Shown: in pieces, positions 8,179 through 18,444 of the stretch
How positions within the stretch are numbered: the stretch's first letter is position 1
Layout of the letters: every line of letters begins with the position of its first letter
NCBI GenBank assembly: GCA_020536535.1
Contig: JAHLWZ010000578.1
Coordinates: forward strand, 1 to 23,004
Origin: Pelomyxa schiedti
Lineage: Eukaryota; Evosea; Pelobiontida; Pelomyxidae
DNA: 23,004 nt
Reading direction: 5' to 3'
Translations under genes and position numbers: made by a program
Notes under the pieces: generated by a model
Database searches by the model: none
What the model saw: only the letters and a program-made list of their open reading frames with translations
What the model was told of the DNA's origin: nothing

Positions 8179-11100
8179 ATGCGGCGGGGGTACCGACCAC
8201 AGCAACGACGCGGAGGAGGCGAGCCAGCCAATTGGCCACAACAACGAAGAGGCGTAGGCCGTGGGTTCAATCCCCACAACACCGGAAACACTTTCGGCAA
8301 TGCCGAACAACAACAACAAGAAGCAGTGGAGGCAGGGCAACCATCCGAAGAGAGGGAGAGCTGGAGAGCCTTCATCGACCGCCAACAACAGCAACAACAA
8401 GCCGCAAACAACACCAACACGACAACAAACACAACCAGCGATTATGGGACACCATCACAACAACAACAACAAGGGGGAGGGTATCGAGGACGAGGACGAG
8501 GGAGAGGGGGTTGCGGTGCCAGAGGGAGATATTGGGATGCTCCTCCTGATAGTGGATATAACAACACTAACGGTGCCAGTAGCAGTGGGGATTATGGGGG
8601 GATGAAGAGGGAGGAGGGAAGTGGAAAGAGGGCGGAAGCTGTGTCACCACTCACAAACCAGCTGGATAAGCAGTTCAGGTCGTATTTGGCCTCGCTGGCT
8701 GATATTGCTGATAGGCTGGAGAATGATGCCAACGCTCCGCCGCCGGCTAGGGAAGCTTCTGAGAATCCGGATGAAGCTCTGGAGCTGGGAGCGGAGAAGG
8801 ACGTGGACAGGGCCGCGGAAGCTGCTGAGACTCTGGAATCCTTGATGGCAAACGTGATGGTGGAGGTGTCTGGGAGGGAGCTTGCCTTGTGCTTGAGTGG
8901 TTCTGAGTACAGCGGGGCGTTTGGGAGGTTGGTGAAGTTCCTGACCCCGAGGCAGCTGACTAGATTCTTGAAGCCGCTGTGCGCTGCAGCTCCGGCTGGA
9001 ATCCCGGCCCCTACCAGGCCTAAGAGGAACGCTCTCAAGGCAAAAAAAAGCGAGACAACGCAAGGTGAGAAGGTAGAGATAAAAAAAGAGGAGGAAGGAG
9101 TGGTTATAAAAAAGGAAGAGGGAGTGGAGATTAAGAAGGAGGAAGGTGCTGAAGGTGTGGAGATAAAAAAGGAGGAAGGCGAGGAAGTAGAACAAGAGCA
9201 CAATGCAGCTAAAGCTGTTGAAAATGACGAAACAGAAACTCCCCCACCATTACCTCCACCCGCCTCTGGCTGGGAGGTTATGGCCGTCAGTTCTCCCGGT
9301 TCTCAAGTTGGGGAAAGGTTACTTGAACACGCTGCCAAATTGGTGGACACTGCCTCAAGCGGCGGAGGTGGTGGCGCAGAAGGCTTGTGGGAAGTTGAGG
9401 CAAATGAATTAATCAAAGTAGTGGGCCTCTCCGCACAAGTGCTGGCTCGTGCCAATTGGGCGGTCTTATCGACGAATCCTTTTGCTAGTCATGTATGTAC
9501 GTTTTTAATTTCAAACCATTGTACTGAGACTCGTTAGTTGGCACGAAAAATGATTCAAGTTCTAAGTGGATACATTCCACCAACCCCAAAAAACCGAAAA
9601 CCACTTGTAGGTGCACCTAACACGCCTGTGCCACCAACTTCCCCTCCCCGTCAATTTACACACACCTTCCTACCAATGTTCTGTGCCGAAATTCTCTCCA
9701 GTATGAGCTTAGATAATACTGATGCAAAAAACATGTCACAATTTGCTTTGGACCCCAATAGCAGTACCCTCCTACAGGTACCTCATTTTCGGGTATAATT
9801 TCACTCCTCTGATTACTGAAGGTGATGATACACGCCATGCAAAAACACCACCCGGCACTAGCAGCTGCACTTGCAGAGCGAGTTGTGCAAGTAGTGGAAG
9901 ATGTGCGCTTCAATGTTCTTTGTACATTCAAAAGCAAGCTGGTCGACCAGTCATTAGCAGAGCAAGATTACCACGATCACTCTGACTTTGGAAATACGGA
10001 TGACAACGACAACGACAGCGATCACAAGAGTGCCCCGCGTTCTACAGTATTCCGAAACGCAGCCGAGTCAAACCAAAGGACCTCAGCCAGGCATGTAAAG
10101 AGTGGTGAGAAATGGGTGGCAAGAAAGCGGTACAGAAAGGGAGGACCGGCTGCATGTTGTCATCCCTCTGCCTCTTGCTTGGTGGAGGCGGTTCTCAGTG
10201 CCATTTCTGATAAGGAGTACATGAGAATCTTTTTGCAGTGGTTCAGAGGAAAACTGCGAACCCTCGCTAGCCACCCCATTGCAAATAGAGTTGTGCAACA
10301 ACTCATCTTCAATATGAGACATGAAGCTTTGGTCAATGCTGTCATTACTGAGCTTTCTCCGATTTTTCCTGATCTGATAGTAGGAAATACTGGAGTTCTT
10401 GTAGCTATCGCACAAATCTGCGTGGACTATCCGACTCCGCAGGTTTTTCCCGTAATATTATATTGTGCCTAACTCATGAAAAAGAATTCTTTCTGTGAGC
10501 ACCTCCTTGAGGGATTGAAAGAAGTTAATACCTTCAGACTTACAACTGGGACATCACCTGGAGATAATGACCACAACCAAAGAAACCTTGCTTACCAAAT
10601 GGAGTTAGATAAACTCTCCAAATTCATGCAACCTCCCACACTGCTATTCACTGAGCTACTGCGTCCATGTTCATACCTTCCGGGCTACCTTGCACAATTT
10701 CTTGTAAAGTTCGAGCCAGAAATTGCCATAATTGCCAAGAGAGGAGCTCGTGTTCTTCACGGCGACTACATTTCCCTGTGTGCTCGGGGTGTATTCGCCA
10801 GCCGCTTTGTGGAGGTTCTGCTAAAGAGTAAAATGCTCAATGAAAAAGAGAGAGACCACATCTTCACGCACATGCAAGGAAGCTGGGCGGCCCTAGCCCA
10901 AGACAGAAGTGGATCGCATGTTGTGGAACTCTGCTATGTTATAGGGAATATGGAACTCAAATCACAAATAATGAAGGAAATGGCAGAGAATTACGATGCC
11001 GTAAGAAAGGTAACGCAACTATCACATCAGTCATATTCTTACCGCACTTTAGGCAGGATTCTGGGCCGAAAAGCTCCTCCACAAATGCAACGTCCAGCTG

Positions 11101-12021
11101 TATATGGCGAAAAATGCTGTTTGGGCCGAATCTGCATCAAGGGCAGACAGTGCCAAGAAGGCATTTTCCGACTTCATTGATAGCACCCCCGGGGCACTCG
11201 AGAAGCTGACTGAAACTGCCCAAACGGTTGGAGAGGCCTCCACCGACAAGCCCGAGGCCCGGCCGAAAACCATTGAAAGCATTGATGAGGAATCATCACT
11301 CGCCGAATGGGGCGAATACATGGAGAAGCTGGGCTTTGTTGGAGAAACAGTAAACGATCCCTCAGCACAAGGTACCAAAATTCCCCCCCGAAATTTAGTT
11401 ATAACAACATATAAGTTTGTAGACATGAAACCAAACTAACACTTCTTTTCTACACAATTTCTCACTTATTACATAGAGAACCAAGGGGAAGATGCCGAAT
11501 CATCCGGCGATGATGACGAAAATGATGGTGAACCTGGCCCGGCAATAGACCCAGAGGTTGCCCTCAGGAGAAAAATCCGCAAACAAGCCAAGTTCAGTGC
11601 CCACAAGGAAATAGAGGACCTATTCCACGGTGATGGTGTCACATCCCATCAAACACCACCACCAACAGCAACATCCACATCCACTACTACAACCACTACC
11701 ACAATCACAACACAAGAAGTGACACCAACTGCAAAGCCAGGCACTGATAGTGGGTTGGCCACAGTGCTCAACAAAATTGCACTAACAAAGAAGGGCAAAA
11801 AGGCAGCACCACCAATAGCAACACCAAAAACACCTCCACCGGCGGTGTCAAATACTACAGTTGCATCAGCAGCGGAATCAGCAACAGTGATTATTAGGCC
11901 TGAGGATCCTCAGAGAGTGGGGGAGAGTGAGGGACCTTTGGCTGGGAGGAAGAGGCAGCCAAGGGGCTCATTTGGTAAGAGGGGTTCTAGCAAATATGCA
12001 AGGATTCTAACACGGTTTTGA
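8179..12021 (+). CDS. NOP9: Nucleolar protein 9 (NOP9), Pumilio-repeat protein
   Basis: NOP9 is a PUF-repeat RNA-binding protein that binds pre-rRNA in the nucleolus and is needed for 18S rRNA maturation. Six exons (8179-9492, 9538-9777, 9822-10442, 10485-11009, 11053-11371, 11477-12021) join to 1187 aa, well above the ~640-670 aa of human and yeast NOP9. The excess is low-complexity insertions: an Arg/Gly/Gln-rich N-terminus (to ~150), a Lys/Glu repeat (~295-335) and acidic and Thr-rich tails. PUF-like helices begin near residue 160 (LDKQFRSYLASLADIADRLE) and continue through LASHPIANRVVQQLIFNM and ALAQDRSGSHVVELCYVIG; the latter two are classic repeat cores. The C-terminus ends in a basic GRKRQPRGSFGKRGSSKYAR segment, typical of nucleolar proteins. 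It converges with the RasGEF gene, with 162 bp between stops. The start is the first ATG in frame; a later start is possible. Confidence 0.9.
9073..9183 (+). repeat. In-frame Lys/Glu repeat with SUMO consensus sites in NOP9
   Basis: Four copies of I-K-K-E-E (residues 301-304, 310-313, 318-321 and 329-332 for the IKKE core), mostly within V-E-I-K-K-E-E-G units. Each core fits the hydrophobic-Lys-x-Glu sumoylation consensus. The DNA copies differ in wobble positions, so the repeat is not a fresh slippage product. Confidence 0.75.
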
Positions 12022-12183
12022 TTACATAAACATCTGCATTCTTGGAGTGGGTGGTTGAGTTTCTTTTTCGATGTAGGTGTTGCTTTTTGGTTTATGATTG
12101 TACATATAACTAGTGGTGTTTCTTTTTGGGTGTTGCTTTGGAAATAGCTTTGCCGTCACTTTTGAACAAACTCTAGAAAAAAA

Positions 12184-15100
12184 TCATGAGAATTGTATGT
12201 GGGTAATGTCAAAGGGTGCAAACCTTGGCCACTTTCTCCGCTGCAGTGCCGGTATCACAGTCTTTACTGGGAGTCCATTAGGGAAGTTAATTGAAGGAGG
12301 AAAATACGGATGCTGCTGTGATTCTGTAATAAGGCTTTGATCATAGGCTGCATCTGTGTTTACAAGTGCTGTTGATTGTTGTTTGTGTATCCAAGACTGA
12401 ACTTCGGAAATTGGTGTGAAAGGGGGCCGATCAAGTTGGAACTGACCAAGTGTTCTAAAAAGCAATGTCAATGAAGATGACTCCAGGTGTAGACATACGC
12501 GATGATTTTTGAGCAGTTGCGGTACTTCACGAAGTTTATCAATTCGGTGTTCGGAATAAGAGAAGGATTCCCATCAGAAGCAAAGGTGATGTCCTTTAGG
12601 GCAACGCCTGTAGTTCATTAGGGAATTCTTGTTTTGGGGTACCATACCCAAGTACGGAACACAGGGAGCCACAGCACACTTCAGTATGTCTCGGTATGCA
12701 GTGAAATTATTTGTCGTTGCAAAAAGATTACAGTGTTTCTCGAAGAGCTCCATGGTTGGCGCCGGGACAAGCTGAAGCTAATAAGACAAGGTTGGCACAT
12801 TACTCTGGGCCATACCTTCCATGTAGCTTTCAGTCTGTGAACAGCGGAGTCTTGCAGTGCACATGATATTTCCATGGCAGCGTTGTAATTGCGCATTTGG
12901 TGTGAGGCCTTATGTAATAAGAAGTCAACAAACGTAGGGGGTGTTTACTTCCGTGGCGAGAATAAATCTGTGGATTATCAGTGCTCGTACTGGGGCACTT
13001 TCTCCATGTAAGATTTCTGTAAGAACCCACATAGTTCTCTGCGTTGTATTAGATTACTGGCATTCGATTATTCAGTAGAACTTTGTTGGTCTCTTCAATC
13101 ATTCGTGTTATGTTGGGTGCTTCTTTTTCTTTGAGTGCAGGCTTATTCCAAGCTTGTTTAATAAATTCTGTAGAGAAGTCACAAAAAAAGGAATATAGGG
13201 GAGAGATAACCCTTTGGGTGTATGTGCGAAAAAGTTTCCCACTCCATTAGCATAATTTGTCTTGCCAGCTCTTCTGGATGTAAATCTAGGAGACTAACTG
13301 GAGCCGTACTAGGTGCCGTAAGGAGAAGGGGTGGAGGAACTTCTTCACGCTGTCTTGCCTCTCCACTCAGTTTTAGATTTCGCTGTGTGAATGCTCAACT
13401 GGGGTATCAAGTGGATAGCTTCATACATGCATTTCAATCGACTTCAAAACGTTACCAGCGGCAGAGCAAGAAACACTCAGGGTATTCAGAAGCTCTATCA
13501 TTTTAGTGACCATCTCTTCATCGTAAAATGCTCCTTCAATATATAATTTTGTCCAATATTTTAATGTACTCACTATCCTGATTTTTGTAAGATTTATTGG
13601 TCTATGAAAGTTACTACCTCAAACGCACTCGCAGCCGTATGCTACTAAAAGTGGCGAAGTCCATAGAAACAGGTCGCCTCATATAGAATCTATTTGATTG
13701 AGGGTTTAAGTTGAGGAAGATTATACACTTTCGGTACCTTGCAGCCAAAATATCAAGTAGTTTAGGACCCGTCAGAAATACGTGATAGGAAATAAGGAAG
13801 GCTTGCATGAAATCAAGGTCTTGCAGAATGAGAATTGTATTTTTTGGAAAACAGTTCTACCATTTTCAGATGGGTGTGTAAGATATTGAACTAACTTATA
13901 TACATTTCCCCCTCTAATGCTATATCTTCCATCGGGTTGCTGAAAGTGTTAAACAAAAAAAAAAACTCTCAGTGAAAATAACCGGCAACCACATGACATT
14001 GGCTTCACTATCTGGTTCCTCAAAAGCAGTGTGATATTCCACCCACTGAGTGAAATACTCTGGTTTATCTGCTGGATCAGAAAGAAAAGCCTTTGGAAAA
14101 TAAATACGTAAAAATGAAGTCACAGCATACCACAGGTGGAATGCCTGTAGTTTCTGCAGGCTGTGGCGCAAGTGAGAGCATTGGAGGGGTTCCTTTCTGT
14201 TGTGCCTGTTAATATATTTAAGTTGTTCAGAGGTAATTACCGCGAAACGTGGAGATGTGCCAGTTTCACTAACAGATGAAGACCGGCCAGGAACGGCACA
14301 TGAACTAGCGGACCCTAAGTTATCAAACGATATCCTAGAGTCACCAAGAATGGAGTCCGGAATAGGTGAATTGGAAGGGGATGTGTGGACAGATGTTTTC
14401 CGTTTTAATGGATTCAAATTCACAGATGTCAGAAATGATGGTGATGTTGCTGGTACCGATGCCGACAAAATGGAGACACCAGGTGGGGTCATTCCGGTGC
14501 CATCATCTGATGCATTAGAATTGCGCCGCTTATCACCGAACAAGTGACGGCGATGGGAGTGTTTGGCCACGGTTTCATCCTCCACCGTTCCCGTATCTGT
14601 TGGAGCAGGACTTGGAGAGGTATTATCATCCAGTAAAGTGGTCTCACGTAAACTCTTAAGTACGTTAGAAAAAACATAGTGAAGAACGAAAGCATACTCC
14701 CTCACGGTCAGAGTCCAGGCCAGTGGTTCCGGATGGAGAGTGTGGAGTTGGGGAAGGTGAAGCATTGCGGAAGAGGTGTACATTTGTAGAGTGAGGAAGC
14801 CTTTCTTTACTTGGTGTGATTGGAGGTGAACCCGAGCCGGCTGTTTTTTTTATGGCACAGAAATTTGTTGCGTTTACAAAATCAAATGGGAAAAACAGTC
14901 ACATACTGCCTCTTGCAAGTCGTCTCAAGATAACTTCAAAGGCTTTTACCCACTTGGCACACTGTTCTGATGAACTGCATTTGTATCTACATGCTTCATG
15001 AGGAAGAGTACACAAGCTTCACATTTGTTACTTGTGATGCATTCCTTGAAAATGAATGACGAAAACTTTTGTATTCGACTCATCCGGGACAACACGCACA

Positions 15101-15533
15101 TCAACGAGTGGCATAACCAGTTGCGGCTTCTTATCCTAAACAACAACGATAATTATTGCCGTCAATACCAGAGTAACGGTGACAATATGCATAGATAGGT
15201 ACAAGTAGATGTTACCTCCGGATCGTCGTAGAGCACCACGTGCGCTGCGTGCAACGAACACCATTTGGCCGTGTACATCCCAAATGACGACTGCTTGTAC
15301 AGAGTCCCTGCCATCAACACCTAGTAGTCGTCATACATACATCCCACAATAAGTCAAGGCCAGGCGTAACATTTACACTTCACGCAGCAAAAGGGGGAGA
15401 GTAACAAGGTTAAAAAAAAAAAAAAAAAAGAGGGGGAGCGTGGGCGGGGAATGGGGGGAACCTTGCCCACGTCATTTTCGGTCGGCGTGGCCGTCGACGA
15501 TGCGGCGGTGGTACTCGTTGTTTCGGTGGTCAT
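12184..15533 (-). CDS. Ras guanine nucleotide exchange factor with N-terminal PH domain
   Basis: Catalyses GDP-GTP exchange on a Ras-family GTPase at membranes. Seventeen exons (15533-15462, 15320-15216, 15135-15032, 14974-14907, 14840-14698, 14654-13998, 13939-13861, 13819-13738, 13689-13618, 13577-13427, 13382-13211, 13167-13082, 13038-12949, 12908-12816, 12771-12648, 12607-12499, 12454-12184) join to 825 aa. A PH domain (~25-130) runs from AGTLYKQSSFGMYTAKWCSL to SSEQCAKWVKAFEVILRR. A Ser/Thr/Pro-rich linker follows. RasGEF_N is recognisable from IRGGNVYKLVQYLTH and DLDFMQAFLISYHVFLTGPK. The catalytic CDC25 domain starts at LLDLHPEELARQIMLMEWE and includes WVLTEILHGE, NYNAAMEISCALQ, RLKATW and FTAYRDILK. 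The linker exon 6 may hold an undetected intron, and the last ~50 residues are less certain. Confidence 0.9.
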
Positions 15534-15913
15534 TTTGATGGTGTGTTGGCCTCACAAATTGTGGGAATGTTCTTTTGGTGCTGGCTGGAGACCCTCCTCC
15601 GAACGAATCAGGTTTCGGCTGCCTCACGTCGCGCGACCAAAGGCCTTTGCGTTGTGTCACTTTGCGTTTCCTCTGATTAAGTGTCGCGCTCCTCGCCGCC
15701 TCCCGATCGCGTTTCCCCTTTGCTTTTTTATTTTTTTTTCTCGTTGCTTCTTTTTTCTGTGATCTCGTACTCCTTCCGTTTTCAGCGTATTTTCTGTGAG
15801 TTTTTTTTTTTTGAGTTGGTAGATGGGAAGGCAGTACTTGGGTGACGGTGGTGTGGTTTGCTTTTATGTGCTACTGCAGGCATGAGTATTTTGGTTATGG
15901 GTTGGCTTGTGTG
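15534..15913. other. Intergenic region between RasGEF and Rab7 (both minus)
   Basis: Probable promoter of the RasGEF gene and 3' flank of Rab7. It has T-rich tracts on the plus strand (15725-15740 and 15799-15812), which read as A-rich on the coding strand. No gene or clear motif seen. Confidence 0.4.
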
Positions 15914-17194
15914 TTAGCAGGAGCAGTAATTGCTCACAGCAGATAGTGATGATGAGGGTGATGTTGTTGTTGGTGGTTGTGATTCTGTGGATGTTGATGC
16001 TGTGGAGTGTAATGGTTGCTGGGGTGAGTGTAGGTCAATGCGGGAATCATCCAAGTTCACTGCCGGCATTGTTCTGTGTTGGGAATGGTATGGTTTGGTT
16101 TATGGAATTGTTAGTTTTTTATGGGAAAGTAAGGAGTGGAGCGGGGTACAGTGTTGTTTCATCCTCGTGTTTCAGAGCTTTTCTGGTGATAAGCTCAAAA
16201 GCTTCGCGGACATTATGGGAGCTTTTGGCACTTGTCTGGAGGAGTGGTTGATTCTAAATTCAATGTTTGTACCGTACTTCAATATATGGAATGTCTCCTT
16301 TGGATGCGCACCAATCCTGAGCTTGCTTTTGTGTTATCTAATACTGGAAGTGAGGGGAAGCTATAGTTAAATGGGTAACATACTAGCCGCTGTTCAGCTG
16401 TATCAATTTTATTCCCGATTAGCACAAAAGGAAAAGTCACAGGGTCAGCGGGCTCTGATTGGGTTATAAACTCGAGGTGCCACATATTAAGGTCATCAAA
16501 GGTGCGTTGCACATTTACATCAAAAACAAGGGCACAACAGTCAGTTCCTATGAAGTAGCGTTAGCTGGAAATCGGTCCTGTTCGGTACCTCTATAAAACG
16601 CGGACCCCAAGCTCTGGAACCTTTAGGCATTTAGAGGAAATTCGAACAATTTATCCTTCTCTATAACTCGGACTCTCTTCACCTTTCTTGCCCTGCTGTG
16701 TCCCACACCTTTTTGTTCTTGTTATTGGCAAAGTAATTCAATGAGGAGTACCTGCAAAGTACAGTTCTTACCGTCAATGTACATATCCTAGTAAAAAGCA
16801 AAAAAAGAAGTGAGAGGTGAGTCTCATTTCTAAGTTTGTTTACAACTTTAGCGTGGAAATCGGCACCAATTGTTGCCTTATAAACAGTAGTAAACTTGTT
16901 TGTTAAGAACCTCCACTTAAGCATCAGTACACAAGAAATTAAACCACTTCCTCTTACTGCGCAAGTAAAGCGGTCTTCCCAACTCTAGGAAAAAATAAGC
17001 ATTTCGTTAAATAGACAAAGCAAGACTCCAATTGTCAAATTACAAAGCGATTGTTATTGCAATGGATAAATCATTCGGCCATTCAAATGTGGTTTTTTTT
17101 ATGCCATTCAAGCCCACCCAGGATTTCCAAGTAGGATAACTTTGAGAACTCTTCGTCGGGCACCACGACCAACACCTCCTGTCGTTGTAGCCAT
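15914..17194 (-). CDS. RAB7: Rab7-family small GTPase
   Basis: Rab7 controls traffic and fusion at late endosomes and lysosomes. Ten exons (17194-17118, 16984-16958, 16910-16847, 16787-16752, 16708-16683, 16620-16589, 16547-16384, 16325-16278, 16235-16150, 16073-15914) join to 239 aa, against ~207 aa for typical Rab7. The P-loop is GNPGVGKT (23-30), with Pro where most Rabs have Ser. YKATIGADF is the Rab7 switch I, WDTAGQERFQSLG switch II, with GNKID and TSAK as the guanine-binding motifs. The tail is lengthened by a Ser/Thr/Pro-rich segment and ends NYCSC, a Cys-x-Cys double-prenylation site. An N-terminal extension of ~12 residues is Gly/Arg-rich. The exon 2/3 junction uses a TGGAG acceptor, forced by exact alignment to Rab7. 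Confidence 0.92.
16958..16984 (-). other. 27-nt microexon encoding the Rab7 P-loop Lys/Thr
   Basis: Exon 2 of the Rab7 gene encodes only VGKTALLA plus a split Gln codon. It is flanked by a CTAG acceptor and a GTAAGAGG donor. Skipping it would keep frame but remove the nucleotide-binding Lys and Thr. Confidence 0.75.
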
Positions 17195-17279
17195 TATGGG
17201 ATGATGCGCGTTACTCGATCGGTCGTTTGTTGTTATCAGACTGCTAATATGCAATAATTTTGTTTTAACAGAACGGACG

Positions 17280-17358
17280 ATCTAATATCCGATAGATATT
17301 AGATAGCAGTTTGGTTTAGTTTCTCACTAGACTATCTAATATCTATCGGATATTAGAT
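17280..17358. repeat. Nested inverted repeat, 27-bp perfect arms
   Basis: Arms at 17280-17306 and 17332-17358 are perfect reverse complements with a 25-nt spacer. Each arm is itself an inverted repeat (10-bp arms ATCTAATATC/GATATTAGAT around CGATA). It lies in the ~290-bp gap upstream of Rab7 and downstream of the small minus-strand gene. It could form a cruciform or be the ends of a small inactive transposable element; no target duplication is obvious. Confidence 0.85.
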
Positions 17359-17487
17359 AGTATATTGGTTTATTTTTTTGGTGGAGATAGTCTACAGGGA
17401 AATGTTCTTTGAGTCAAGAGACTCAAAGAAGGTGATACGTGGTGAGTTAGGTTCTAGTCTGTGTATTTGGTTAGGTTGTGCAGGCTT

Positions 17488-17805
17488 TCATTTCTTGGTT
17501 TTTGTGTGGGGTTTGCATACTACTACGTGTATAACAGCTTTTTTTGCTTCCACAATTTGAGTGTAGTCATTGAGGGAGACCGGGTCTATGAGAGTCCCTA
17601 TTCCATCACATGTCAATGTGAAGTCGTCACAGGGAATTCCATAAGCCCCTTCCACCAGTAGCTTGATGTTCAAAGCAGTCTCCCCAATTTTGAGTCTGCA
17701 CTCGTGCACACGGACGGTGTTTGTGGTTTTGTTTGGGATCAGTATAGTGACGGGGATTTCTTCGTGTATGTTGGACTCCTCGTCATAGGACTTCGTTTTT
17801 TGCAT
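17488..17805 (-). CDS. Small protein, possibly ubiquitin-like fold
   Basis: A 105-codon frame with an ATG start. The stretch IPVTILIPNKTTNTVRVHEC followed by LKIGETALNIKLLVEGAYGI has the beta-strand, beta-strand, helix order of a ubiquitin-like or RA-type fold, with later strands DFTLTCDGIG and AVIHVVV. I see no catalytic residues and cannot name it. A possible donor (CAC|GTAGTAG) near the end suggests that further exons could replace the last few residues. It might be a first exon of a larger gene, but the downstream 290 bp shows no clear continuation. Confidence 0.45.
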   Translation of the reverse strand: MQKTKSYDEESNIHEEIPVTILIPNKTTNTVRVHECRLKIGETALNIKLLVEGAYGIPCDDFTLTCDGIGTLIDPVSLNDYTQIVEAKKAVIHVVVCKPHTKTKK

Positions 17806-18121
17806 TGTACTAATTTGTAGTCTCCCTATGTATCATTTACTTCACACTTTGCCGAAAAGGGGGAATTACCAGGCGACAACGGGGTCCGTCTTGGCGACAC
17901 CTAACGGCAACAATGAGCAAAAAAGAAAACGTGAACACAAAAAGAAAAAGGGACACCTACAGAAGGAGATTTATCGCCTGTTCCAAAGAAAAAAAAAGGG
18001 GGGGGTGCTGTTAGGATCTGCGTGTATTACAATATTGAGTAGTGCAATGGTATCGTACCTTTCGGGGATGTTGCCCTTGGTACAATTGGTATCGGTGCCG
18101 TGGGCTCTCGTGCATGCGTAG
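17806..18121. other. Intergenic stretch
   Basis: Contains a polypurine tract on the plus strand (17912-18003, A/G-rich) and several conflicting short frames. Nothing supported as a gene; it is the probable upstream region of the small ubiquitin-like gene. Confidence 0.3.
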
Positions 18122-18399
18122 TCATTTTACCAGTTTGGTTTGTGCCGTTTGTCCCAGATCTTCCATGCAAGTCAATGAAAAGATAACCGTTGATCCTTGG
18201 CCTGAGTCTTCTTCCGATGCGGCGACGGCACGCAGGCAATTGGTGACATGCAATTCGCTTCGATTCCTCGTTTGTGGAAGGCGGAGATCTGGAAAAATAA
18301 CAACAAGATCACGGCACACTTGATCGTACCTGGTTCGGAAAAAAACAAACTACAAATAAAAATCATAAAAAATAGGGCCGCAACACAACAGCGGTGCAT
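18122..18399 (-). CDS. Possible small secreted protein
   Basis: Two exons (18399-18330 and 18288-18122) separated by a 41-bp intron (donor CCAG|GTACG, acceptor TTTTTCCAG) join to 78 aa. Residues 1-20 (MHRCCVAALFFMIFICSLFF) look like a signal peptide, followed by SEPDLRLPQTRNRSELHV with an N-x-S site and three or so cysteines. No family is recognised. A donor-like GTAAAATG at the end may lead to further exons, so the C-terminus is open. Its ATG lies only 45 bp from the IFRD ATG on the other strand, which would need a very compact bidirectional promoter. This tight spacing is the main reason for doubt. Confidence 0.35.
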
Positions 18400-18444
18400 C
18401 TTGCTGCTTCTGCCTTTATCGTTTTCCGCTTGCGATACAGTTGA

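Noticed and set aside
8261-8277. A perfect tRNA T-arm-like hairpin (GTGGG-TTCAATC-CCCAC) in the NOP9 N-terminal coding region
   Set aside because: I tried ordinary and permuted arrangements. No D arm or acceptor strand pairs with the adjacent AACACCG, and the sequence is read through as NOP9 codons. Probably chance, at most an old tRNA fragment.
12022-12183. A possible small gene between the NOP9 and RasGEF stop codons
   Set aside because: Only a short T-rich convergent 3' region; no frame with support on either strand.
14200-14547. 115-codon plus-strand frame opposite the RasGEF linker exon
   Set aside because: The minus strand here is a single open exon in phase with the PH and RasGEF domains; the plus frame shows no family signal.
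15907-16370. Plus-strand frames overlapping the 3' half of Rab7
   Set aside because: They are shadows of the Rab7 exons, which are fixed on the minus strand by TSAK, NKID and the CSC end.
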